A stretch of DNA of 64,000 bases from Xiphydria camelus (Eukaryota; Arthropoda; Insecta; Hymenoptera; Xiphydriidae). The notes below the pieces were generated by a model. The model saw nothing but the letters and a program-made list of their open reading frames with translations. It was not told the DNA's origin and ran no database searches. The position numbers and the translations under genes were made by a program. Shown one piece after another: positions 55,501 to 64,000 of the stretch (position 1 is the stretch's first letter; every line of letters begins with the position of its first letter). The stretch lies in assembly GCA_963678675.1 (NCBI GenBank), contig OY783198.1:27824684-27888683 (forward strand), in the 5' to 3' direction.

Positions 55501-58500
55501 CGAGGGGCGAGTCGCGAGTGCGCGCGAATTACGTCAGCAACGGCTATGTCAACTGGTGGATATACCTACCTACCTACCTCTACACACGCGACCGCTTGCC
55601 TCCGGAAATTTTCATTGATACGAAAAGGTGACGACCATTTTTCTCGCGCGAAGTACCGTCGTCATCGCTATTAATATTCGCCGATAAACGCGTCGAGCCG
55701 GTACTTATGTACTCCCATTGTAAGTACTCGATTCGCTATGGCAAAGGTCGTTTCGCGAGCGATTATCTCGCGAGACTAGAACTGCTTCCCGCATATTCTC
55801 ACCCAGCGAGATGCACGCTGTCCGCGCTTTACCGTCGTTCGAGTCCACGAAGATCGACTTGTCGTTTCGTCGCGGTGTAATTATATAACGAAAGGGGCGT
55901 ACCGTGATTCTAAGAGTAAAACAATCGTTTTCCTTATAAGAACAGGCGATAGCCATTACTCGGTGTGTGTGTGTGTGTGTGGCTATGAGATATGTACCTA
56001 CGTCATTTATATATAACGACGAGAACCGTAACCAAGCAAATCTTTCGCTCGTCTGTATACCTACGAACAAATCCGCTCCGCGCATGTCCGACGCGGGTTC
56101 CATGTGCGAGCCGTGACCTAGTTTGACGAGTCTGATCGGTCGTCATGGCGCGTACAAATGCTACGGCGACATTCACCCAGTTTTGCAGGCATAGGTACGA
56201 GACCGAAGTTTTGTCCGTCCCAACGCTCCTTCCGTTCGAATTTCCTGAATCGACGTAATTCCGTCGATTGCATCGATTTTCTTAAACGCCTCGAAACGTC
56301 CCCGAAAGTCGTAGGGGTTTTCGCATTTTTAATTTCCGATTCACGAGAGCGGAATGGGGCATCGTGAGAGGTTGGACATAATATTGTAAAATGTACCTAC
56401 AAACACCGGTTATGCATTTAGGTATGTTTCGTGATACGCGTTATGCCATTTTTCTCGCCAGCAGGAAAACGCGATGCATGAACCAACGGTGACCATGATG
56501 AACATTTCCGTCCGGTCACTATTTATGATTGATGGCCAACGACTGTCTCGCGCTTCGTTTCAAACTAAATATAGACATTTTTTTTCAGATTAATTACGTA
56601 TCCTGGTCCATACGACATAATATATGTATGTATCTACGTACAGCATATTCCATATACGTGAATTAATCATACATTACGTATCATTGCCTGTATCGTGCAT
56701 ATTCTCGAAATGACCAGGCGCAAGAATCTCCCCAAACGCTACACATGCCGATGTAAAGCGAGTTGTTATTTTTATCGTATAGTTCGTCCCATAAGCAGTC
56801 CCTTCCGGCAATTGTCGATCCTGAATTATAAGTTGAAAGAAAGGATGTAAGTAGTGGAATAAATTCCATTCATCTCTTCACAGTCGTCACATGTTCGTCA
56901 ACTGTTGCATTCCAATGTTATGCCGTCATTTGGTATATTTGTATTTGAATATAAGGCGATCGGATAACGTAAAGCGCGCTACGGTATCGAATTTATGTCA
57001 GTCGATGTAATTATTGTTAATCGGCAATTATTAATCTGCGATTCATCAAACGTACTTGACCCGGCATCGGTCGCTAGAAGTATTTTCACATCAGCGGTCG
57101 CGTATAAACGTGAGCAAAATGCTCATATGTGCCCATAATTATGAAAGTGGTCCAAGTCAAAATTTAAAAAAAAATGAGTTCATCAGTTATTTCACACCAC
57201 ATTATTTTAAACTAAATTAATAACAGATAAACTTCTTTTTTTTAATTTTGACAGACCACTTTCATAATTATGGGCACATATAGCGACCAATGCCGGGTTA
57301 ATGGGTTATTTCTATACACGAAATAAACGATTTTTTTTAGTAGCTTGCGACCCTAGAATTTTTTTTAAAAGTTCAATTAAATTTTACCTACAACGCGTAT
57401 TATTTTTATACTCTACTCGAAAAAAAAAACCTGGAATGCGTTTCAAAAATATTCCAACAATTTAAAAATACACGCGTCCGCATTCCGATCATTGTGTATG
57501 CTGTCGCGCGGTGCCTACACCGATAAAGCACAGCAATTGACGGCAAAAGAACGATTCCGCTCGACTCGATGGAAAGCAGCCGTGTCACGCGCCTTTTGCC
57601 GTGATTCATAACGAAACCTCCGCACATACCTACCCAGCATTGACTCTCCTCGCTTCGAGAGCGTATAAGCGCTTCTTTAAAAGGAAGCGGAGCTCGAATC
57701 GGTTCTTCACCCTAACGAAGAGACAAATTTGTCGCTGCCTTTTACTTTCCATCGTCGAGAGTTTTCTCCGCGCGTGGGAGAAAATCCATCCTACGAAATT
57801 CCCTCTCAGCTCTCCTCTGTATTCGTTTATTCTATATTTTCTCTTCAGATGTAGATTTCGAACGAATTGTCCTTTCGTTTAATTTGTTTATTATCGCGTA
57901 TACTATCTCACTTCGTCGTTTATTATTAATACGGATAACTAAATGTATCGCATGAAAAATGCCTATATCGCACACCCCCCTGCCGTTCCTACGATACTTT
58001 TTTTGCCTTCCGCAGAATGCGAATGCTTACGTGTGTACGGACGACAATGTTCCCTTCGAGCTGTATAGTACAGGTATACTTTCGAGTCTACGCATAGGTA
58101 TATGTTTAGATTTCGTGACGTAGAAACACGGGCGTGTTTATCGACTGTAACGCATGACGTCACGGCGGCCACGCGAATCGCCCACGCCTACTATTACACA
58201 CATAATAATGTCCCTGCGCGAGATTTCACCCGTCAGTGTACCACCACGGAAACAGATTAGTTCGCCTTACAGCTTTCTGCGTATGTTGGGGTATTCTACG
58301 TCGAAATATCTACTGTACCGTTTTCCGAGATCGGTCGACGCGCGAACCTTATTTGCATTCGACGTGTCCTCCTTCGTCTTTCCCGTTTTCTCTCGCTGAA
58401 AGTTTTTCGTCGATGTAATCGATCGAGGTCGTCGAAACGCTTCGGGGGAGAATTCCATGAAGTCGCGTTATTCGTTGTCGTTGTCACGCGCACATCATTT

Positions 58501-59680
58501 TCTTTGCGGCTAAACGCACGCGAGAAGCCAGCCGAATGTCGCCAAATGTGTATTCCAAGTTCGATTATACGTATACCTTTTCTCGTCTACACGCTTATCA
58601 TTTTAACCGAGCTCTCGATTGGTGATTATTGACGAAAGAAATTGTTCTTTTTGTGCTACAGGGCTTCCCCTTTGACGACGACGCTTTCGGAAGACGCAAT
58701 CTCGATATACGTTCCCACTTAGACGACCTAGCTTCCCGTCACCCAGATCTCGCGGATCATCTTTTGGGTCCGCCCTGGGGTGATATACCCTTCCACGGTA
58801 CGCTGCGTAACCGTCGACGCGGTTCCGGCACGGGAAGTTATCACAGCCATCCGGACGAGGACGCGCGTAGCCAGGCCAGTGGAAGTAGCGCGGCTAGTGG
58901 AGCGAGCGGAGTGAGCTCTCACAGCGAACCCGAAGTTCAGCCACGGCAGGATTCGAGGCAACAGCAGCACCAGGAAAAGCAGCCGGAATCGAAGAGGAAT
59001 CCCATCCCGCAGTACGGCCTACGCAACACGGTCGACATCGGACAACACAGGCACAATATTGAAAATCCCGACGTCGTGAAGATGAATCGTGGACAGAGGT
59101 CCATGTCGGCACCGCCGGAAAATCGGCAACCACTGTATCAGCAACAGTACGCCCAGTATCAGCAACAACCGCCACAGTTCCTACAGCAACAACAACAACA
59201 GCAGCCAGAGCTAGAGCAAGAGCAACAGCAACAACAGCAGCAGCAGCCACAACCACAGAGTCCCAATCAACGATTCGTCTCGAGAGTGGACATCACTCCG
59301 CAGCAACAGGGAGACAGCTCCAAGCCGCCTATGTCGCCCAAGACACAACCGCAACAGGCGCCATCACAACAGCAGCAGCAACCTCAGTCACAGAAGCCTT
59401 CGCAACAATCGGGAAATGTACGACACATTCCTATTTTCGTGGAAGGACGAGACGAGCCGGTGATACCGAAGAATGTGGACGAACCAGTCTTTCAGAAGCA
59501 ACCGTCGCCTCCCCAGTTTCAATCGGCTCCACATTTTCCGCCACCTCCGCAATTTCACAGGCCCTCACACTTCGGCCAGCATCTTGGAAACAGGAGCAAT
59601 CCATGGCCCCCTCACTTCCAGGATCCCTTGTACGAGCAACCGGATCATTGGGGTGCCTATATGGGAAGGGAGCAGCCTCA

Positions 59681-59713
<33 letters not shown>

Positions 59714-60788
59714 CCCTAATTATCAACCAAGGCAACCACAGTACAGGCAGCAACAGCCTGAGAAACCGCGAGCGCAGCAGCAGCAGCCAGCGCAACAGCA
59801 ATCGCAACAGCCACAACCGCAACAAGAGGCCGAACCCGTTAAGCAAAAACCGGTGTTACCGAAGGATCCTCTGGAGAGGGTAGCCCTGGTACAGAAGGAA
59901 GTGGATTCGCTGGCGGAGGAGGTTAAAAAATTTACCGGCACCAGCCGACAAGATAAACTATACGTCTACCTGGACGAGATGCTGACGCGCGAGCTCATCA
60001 AGCTCGACGACATCGAAACGGAGGGTAAGGAAAACATCAGACAGGCGCGAAAGGACACTATCAGGAGTATACAGAACTGCATCAGCTTACTGGAATCCAA
60101 AGTTCCATTACCCGGGCAGCAGCAGCAGCAGCAACAACAGCAACAGCAACAACAGCGGCAGCAGCAGCAGCAGCAACAGGAAGAAACTCAGGGTCAACAA
60201 ACAGACACCGAATCGCAAGCTATGGAGACTGATCAAGAGCCACAGACTACACAGGCCAATGGCCAGCCGATTCCTCTGCCGGCTGCTCCATCGTCTCCTA
60301 CCAAAGAACCATCGGCTAATCCGGAGAATCCAGTAGTGCAACAGGAACAAGCCGATAGCCATCAGACGGAACAACAAGCCCCCGCTGAAAACCAAGGCTC
60401 GGCCGTGGCAACTGAGGGCACGCCAGTTCCGGCGCCACAAGACGCGACAGCGAACGCCCAGGAAAATACAGAACCGGAACGAAAGAAAGGAAAGGCGAAA
60501 GCGAAGAACGAGAAAGTACAGTCTGATCCTTCCCAGCAGCAGCAACAACAAAATCAGCAGAAAGCTCAAGCGGTACCGAGCGACAAGGAAGAACAGGTGG
60601 TACAGAATAACAAGGAAGAGCAAACGGTACCAAATGACAAGGGACAACAACTGGACGTGTCCAAGCCAGAAGCCGAGAAGGGGTCGAAGTCACCGAAATC
60701 ACCGAAAAAGGGAAAAAAGACGAAAAAGCAAGCACCAGTTTCGGCGACGGCGATACCATTGCCGGCACCCGAGGCTGGCGCTCAATAA
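34577..60788 (+). CDS. stv: Starvin / BAG-domain co-chaperone (Samui, BAG3-type), isoform A
   Basis: A co-chaperone that binds Hsc70/Hsp70 through a BAG domain. First exon 34577-34747 (MSFYFREKPFNDRRRG..., 57 codons, GTGAGT donor, phase 0) joins the terminal exon 58662-60788 (708 aa and stop, acceptor CTACAG): 765 aa. The terminal exon has GFPFDDDAFGRR, an acidic/Ser region, RSMSAPPE (a 14-3-3-like site), HIPIFVEG (resembling the IPV small-heat-shock-protein motif of BAG3), long Gln-rich tracts, and the BAG domain. The BAG domain runs from LERVALVQKEVDSLAEEV through LDEMLTRELIKLDDIETEG and IRQARKDTIRSIQ (about 59868-60110). The Lys/Glu/Gln-rich tail ends with PEAGAQ. No WW domain is present, unlike vertebrate BAG3. 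The 24-kb intron holds an alternative first exon and many TIR elements. Confidence 0.85.
35853..35871 (+). repeat. Poly-G tract, 19 bases
   Basis: A perfect run in the starvin intron, one of six long C or G homopolymers in the window (961-978, 10434-10455, 21250-21272, 35853-35871, 47325-47337, 54803-54817). Confidence 0.95.
36944..37145. mobile_element. TIR element, CACTGTTATA ends, 202 bp
   Basis: Begins CACTGTTATACTAGATAATA and ends in its imperfect reverse complement (TATTATCC, AGTATATAACAGTG). Complementarity continues to the inner pair CATTGCTTTACTGTA / TACAGTAAAGCAATG. Most of the element is one long hairpin; non-coding. Confidence 0.75.
37161..37459. mobile_element. TIR element with 27-bp perfect inverted repeats
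   Basis: The first 27 bases (starting GTTCTCGTTACCTACACTCG) are exactly the reverse complement of the last 27. Inside are a second inverted pair, AGTACGAAAGGT / ACCTTTCGTACT, and smaller ones (GGATAAT / ATTATCC). The perfect ends suggest recent activity. Non-coding, 299 bp; it lies 15 bases from the preceding element. Confidence 0.85.
37591..37832. mobile_element. TIR element, GGGTACAGGCTAAAAAG ends
   Basis: Left end GGGTAGGTACAGGCTAAAAA, right end TTTTTAGCCTGTACCC, followed by TTAA. About 20 bases of inverted repeat with one short insertion in the left arm. The interior is unpaired and non-coding. Confidence 0.65.
43656..44206. mobile_element. MITE family A, copy 2, interrupted by another element
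   Basis: The left end ATGAGGCTAGACTA is separated from the rest (TACTCGCCAGGAAAGAC onward) by a 345-base insertion at 43670-44014. The right end is CTGGCGAGTAAGTTTAGCCT. Interior features match copies 1 and 3 (TTTCAATCACTA, AATAAAGTCTTATATCGATA). Without the insertion the element is about 205 bases. Confidence 0.88.
43670..44014. mobile_element. Nested TIR element with TA target duplication
   Basis: Starts AAGTAGCCCCTCTAGACGGT and ends ACCGTCTAGGGGCTACTT; inverted arms of about 43 bases continue as CAATATATTG / CAATATATTG-type sequence. TA flanks both sides (43668-43669, 44015-44016), as expected for Tc1/mariner-type insertion. A CA microsatellite (43741-43769) lies inside. Non-coding. Confidence 0.85.
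46270..46498. mobile_element. TIR element (foldback), about 229 bp
   Basis: The left arm GAAAAAAATTAATCGTAGCG through AAATTTCGAGACA is matched by the right arm TGTCTCGAAATTTAGC through TTATGATTTTTTTTCC. The inner arms AACAATAAATT / AATTTATTGTT also pair. Non-coding, AT-rich. Confidence 0.7.
47845..48056. mobile_element. MITE family A, copy 3
   Basis: Left end CCATATGAGGCTAAACTTAC, then TCGCCAGGAAGGAC; right end TTTCTGGTAAGTTTAGTCTC, which lacks the CGAG present in the other copies. The interior shares GAGCTTTTTCAGCTTGTATA, GCAATAAAGTCATATCGATA and ATGAGATAATAGTGATTGAA with copies 1 and 2. Confidence 0.85.
49083..49165. mobile_element. Tiny piggyBac-like MITE, 83 bp, TTAA-flanked
   Basis: Begins CCCTAGACCGGTATCG and ends CGATACCGGTCTAGGG, flanked on both sides by TTAA (49079-49082 and 49166-49169). 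TTAA duplication and CCCTAG ends are the hallmark of piggyBac transposons. A small palindrome (CGTAAAATTTACG) sits inside the left arm. Confidence 0.8.
50250..50477. mobile_element. TIR element, CACTGAAAAAA ends
   Basis: Left arm CACTGAAAAAAAAATATGGT and onward (GTAGATTTGATTAAATT, CACGGGCGGGAGAACGC) pairs with right arm GCGTTTCCCCGCCCGTG, AATTTAGTCTGATCTAC, then TTTTTTTTCTTTGTG. About 75 bases per arm, imperfect. Non-coding. Confidence 0.75.
50814..50980 (+). promoter_or_regulatory. stv: Candidate internal starvin promoter with heat-shock-element-like sites
   Basis: TTCTAGAA (50814-50821) is a perfect tail-to-tail pair of heat-shock units. CTCTAGAAG (50862-50870) is a second, one-mismatch pair. 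TATATTTAAG at 50968-50977 could set a start near 51000, giving a leader of about 530 bases before the isoform B ATG. BAG3/starvin genes are known heat-shock-factor targets; use here is inferred. Confidence 0.4.
51530..51595 (+). CDS. stv: Alternative coding first exon of starvin (isoform B)
   Basis: ATG at 51530 opens MDSPVILDTAPEFAQTLDRA, then FP, and a strong GTAAGT donor (TTCCCT/GTAAGT) in phase 0, the phase needed by the 58662 acceptor. The product would be 730 aa, differing from isoform A only in its first residues. Coding potential is inferred from the start, phase and donor; 22 codons are too few to test by composition. A TATA-like TATATTTAAG lies about 560 bases upstream. Confidence 0.65.
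52716..52993. mobile_element. TIR element, TCTCAGGTGGAAA ends
   Basis: Left TCTCAGGTGGAAATGATCTG, right GATCTTTTCCACCTGAGA. The interior is AT-rich with further foldback segments (TATGGTTT / AAACCATA) around an alternating CG run and TA repeats. Non-coding, 278 bp. Confidence 0.65.
54471..54608. mobile_element. TIR element, TTAAGCCGGGTCTTC ends, 138 bp
   Basis: Left TTAAGCCGGGTCTTCACTGC, then GCGAAACTGTTTCGCG; right CGCAGTGAAGACCCGGCTTTA. The arms also share AACTGTTTCGCG / CGCGCAACAGTTTCGCG. High-identity arms and small size suggest a fairly recent MITE. Confidence 0.8.
55205..55322. mobile_element. Short CACTGAAAAAA-type foldback element
   Basis: Left CACTGAAAAAATTCTTGGTT, right GGTTATTTTTTTTTTCTCAG, with interior arms pairing weakly (TCCAACAAAATA-type sequence). 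The ends resemble those of the element at 50250. Confidence 0.5.
57060..57297. mobile_element. piggyBac-like MITE with rearranged left arm
   Basis: The left end is CCCGGCATCGGTCGCTA after TTGA (a changed TTAA); the right end is TAGCGACCAATGCCGGG before TTAA. The inner arms pair from CATATGTGCCCATAATTATG through AAGTGGTC. The left arm has about 48 extra bases between these two blocks, absent from the right. Confidence 0.7.
59185..60180 (+). repeat. stv: CAG/CAA glutamine repeats within the starvin terminal exon
   Basis: Clusters of Gln codons at about 59185-59250, 59683-59712 (ten consecutive Gln codons, nine of them CAG) and 60117-60180, flanking the BAG domain. Mixed CAG and CAA codons in most tracts; near-pure CAG at 59686-59712. 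Confidence 0.9.
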
Positions 60789-60986
60789 TCTGCTAGTGGC
60801 GGCGTACGAAAAACCCATTGACCGAGATATCGGCATCTCTCGCATTTGTAGACCGATGTACAGTCGATTTCGCCACTCTGCGATGTTTCCCCGAAGCGTT
60901 CTCCGCCGCGAAGAGGGAAAACGAATGAAAGGAATTCGCGTAAGACCTTTGTGCGGAATCGACAGGCAAAATAGTATCTAGCTCGC

Positions 60987-61018
<32 letters not shown>

Positions 61019-64000
61019 CCTTTCCATTGGGATCACTTGATAATCTTCTTGCATAGTACTTGGTTTTCTTAAGCCTACTATATGTATATCGGTGTCGGAG
61101 CATCATCCATCGAACGTCGAAAATTATCGAGCGACAGATTAGTCGTTGCCTGCACCGATATCACGATGCCTTCCACTATTATGCCGATGTTCTTTCAATG
61201 AGGAGCATTGAACTCGCGACTTCTTTTTTTATCTTGTAATAGACATACATAGACAGGCTCGCGTCTCTTCGCGAGTCATTTACTATTACGTCTTTCGGTG
61301 CCAGATCGACTTGACACAAATACTTATGTAGATCATCGACAGACACATATTCGAATAGTCTAGTCGTTGCGAAAATCGGATACAATGCGATGCTTTTTGA
61401 TTCGTATGTTTCGACGTTCGTTCAGAGTTTCCGTCTCGCTCTCTTTTTCCACGAACACTTCGAACGAACATCTCCCGGTAAGAATCTTCGTTGTTACTAT
61501 TTAAACAAATACATCTCTGCCTGTCGACGTTGCAGTCTCCGCCAAATCGATGGCGTACACGGGGATGAAAGTGACGATGGGCCTGCACGCTCCTGGAATA
61601 CAAGGACGGGATGTATCTGTTTATAGTATTACTCCGCGTAGTGTAATGTATTATTTATAATTTATTGTATGTCTGTAGATAATGTTAAGCGCCGTAAGTA
61701 ATCATGCGCGTGCGTTTATTCGTACATCGCGCTAATACTTTGGCTGGATGTAATTGTGATGATGATATGCATGTGCCGTGCATATTACATATCGCATTCG
61801 AGAAACGCTCCTTAACACATCCTCTTTTTATTCTGCTCCTTTCTCACGGGCAGCCGACAGGACTATTATTTTTTTCGGCCGCAGCAGCTTTACTAGATTT
61901 TCAACGTACATATACCTATGTAACTCGTCGGTATCCTGATACGCCATCACTTTCTCGTCAGATGTGATAAGAACGATATTATTGAAACAAGAGAAATCCG
62001 TGCAGTCAATGGAGCTAACAAACCTGTGCCTTTAGAAAGACAATTTCTCGCGCATGTGTGAGAAAATCAGGCACCCGTCGCTGGATGGTTAAGGAATTTT
62101 GTTTCTTTCGTTTCCACATTGAAGAGAAAGAGTTCGTCTCTGCATGAATATCTCTTCGTTGATAAGACGAGGTGTTTTTCCGTACATCTTTATTGGGGTG
62201 AAATTTTATTTTTTTTTTTTCAGTTTTTTTTCTTTCCTCTACAACAAATATACCCACACTAATTGATACCCTCTACTTAGAGAAAAATGCATACTTTACG
62301 CAGGTACATTTTGTATTGTTCCGGATATTATTAGAGCATTGTACAAAAAATGCCGAAAGCAAGTAAAAAATAAGATGTGTAATTATTTTACCAACAAACA
62401 TATTGATTAAAACGAAATCTTTTTCTTTTCTTTCGCTTATCCTTCCGTCATTCCTGCTCCTCGATGATTCACACAGTGTTAGTATATTTACATATACCTA
62501 TAAAAATGAGTCTACGAGTCTCTCGCGATCGGTACGATGGCAAACTTATTACAAGTACAAAAACTCGATTTCAATAAAATAGGAAGTTCTCACCTGCGTT
62601 TCTTGAAGTACACGGTCACCTAAGTGTGAATTAAAGTGTAAATGTGCGGCGCAGCGCCATTTTGTTAATACGAAAGGTCACGCAACGACAAACTATATTT
62701 AACTCTTTCGTATTTAGAAAGAAGAGCGAATGAAAGAGCCTGGTGTTTTTGCGAGGAATCTGATATTTTGTACAAATACACCTCTATATCATCGCGCTCA
62801 AGGTTTCACAATACATACTTGCTGTCAAATTGTGACTCAGATGACGACAGATCGAAAAATGCACTCTTAAATTAATCTACAATTATTCTGCAGTCTCTCG
62901 GCAATATTGATGTTTACCATGCTGCTACATTTGTCGATATATTCCTGCAAAAAATAGTCGAAAGCGCAATATAAAATATTACATTAAATATCGTGATTAT
63001 TTTACGGTTCGAAGGAATAATTAAAAAAGTTTGATATTCGCGAGACCCCCCCCCGGAATATCGTGCATGCGAGATGCCGGGGATAACTCGGTTTAACTTT
63101 AGATATTTTCGCAATCAAATCCGCCTACTTTTACCGGTCGGCAGGACCCCCCGCTTCATAAACTGGGACGCGGTCGCATTCGGACGAACACAAGCACACG
63201 AGACCGCGAGTGCGTTGCCTGTGATGTACATACCTATCTGCGAGTTGGCGCATTTATCGCCGCCCGATGATTACTTAACGTCTCAGCAGGTGCCCGCGGT
63301 GACAACAGTAATGCGTTCCTCCGAGTTTGGAAGTACGTAATGATTTATTTTCTGACCTTTCTTTCTGGAATTCGGTCCCCTTCCGGTTACCGAAGTGTTA
63401 CGCTACTGTCGAATACGCGAAGAACGCTAAACCGGTCACTCCGATATCTCCCTATATTTGTACAGTACACGTAGGTATGCAACAAAAGGAGGTACATATG
63501 TCGACGGCTCGTACAGCTATGTAAAGCTTAGAATGTCGAGACAGGAATACTGGGAATTAATCTAATACAGATATTCATTATCTTGGACTTAAATAGAGGG
63601 TTGCAAACTTGCTTTACGTTGTGTGTGTGAAAGAAGTAAACCTATTCTTCAAAACCCAGAAGCAGAGCGTTCGCGCGTTACATATTATGAATTCCGCTGT
63701 TGTAATTCACTTTACACTTGCATAATTTGCAACGGCCCTGTGACACGTTCTCGTCCCAGCCGCTACGAGTTTTAATATCATACGTGATATATCGCAGTAG
63801 TGCCGTACTGTGCAATGACAAATATATGCTGTTATTTACGGCTTCTCTAATTAGATACTGCTCGTTTTACTGCCGTTATTATTGGTAAACCTTCTAATAG
63901 ATTTTATTATGTAAAAATAAAAGTCTCCCTTTTCCAAAGTAAGATCATAGGTAGATTCACAAAGAAAAGACGTCTCGCCATTTTTTCACTTTACAACACT
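60789..64000 (+). other. Starvin 3' UTR and downstream region
   Basis: A T run (60989-61018) and scattered AT-rich sequence follow the stop. AATAAA occurs at 62573-62578 and 63916-63921, either of which could end the transcript. No further gene is supported to the window edge. Confidence 0.4.

Larger units (their letters stand above)
51596..58661 (+). other. stv: Starvin intron, distal part
   Basis: No further coding exon is supported in 7 kb between the isoform B exon and the terminal exon. It contains four TIR elements (listed), a 15-G run at 54803-54817 and a GT run at 55963-55980. Confidence 0.5.

Noticed and set aside
59473..59883. Ser/Asn-rich frame overlapping starvin
   Set aside because: Alternate-frame shadow of the CAG/CAA repeats.

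Overview
This is eukaryotic nuclear DNA, almost certainly from an insect. Genes have many small introns with GT-AG splice sites, and the proteins are animal orthologues (Tsc2/tuberin, BRAT1, canopy 3/4, mRpS33, starvin/BAG3). The CpG-rich intergenic DNA, long CT/GA and homopolymer C/G tracts, and the BAG protein type fit a hymenopteran best; that is an inference. There is no bacterial, phage, rRNA or CRISPR sequence, and I found no convincing tRNA.

Left arm (1-8.65 kb, minus strand): an unrecognised secreted protein. It has a TATA box and 5' UTR exon near 8.6 kb, then coding exons at 7658-7313, 5781-5242, 714-392 and 287-36, and it runs off the left edge. The first half is poly-Asp with an internally duplicated module; the second half is Lys/Asn-rich.

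Centre (12-33.3 kb) is gene-dense: a seven-exon serpin with a furin-type RLKR reactive loop and a C-terminal KDEL; Tsc2 (29 exons, 1849 aa, every phase consistent); a canopy 3/4 ER co-chaperone ending KEEL; a catalytically dead serine protease homologue with a long C-terminal tail; mRpS33 on the minus strand; and, head-to-head with it, BRAT1 (10 exons, 951 aa, ending in DCY).

Right arm (34.5-61 kb, plus strand): starvin, a BAG-domain co-chaperone. One large 3' exon (58662-60788) can be joined in frame to either of two coding first exons (34577 and 51530), so it probably has at least two promoters. The 24-kb intron is full of short terminal-inverted-repeat (TIR) elements.

Most of the non-coding structure is MITE-like. 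One family is present three times (about 6.5, 43.7-44.2 and 47.9 kb), and one of its copies is split by a different element with a TA target duplication. Two or more elements have piggyBac-like TTAA/CCC ends. Shared themes are the secretory pathway (serpin, canopy, protease homologue, acidic protein) and growth or proteostasis control (Tsc2, starvin, BRAT1). These are not co-regulated operons, and I infer no joint pathway.
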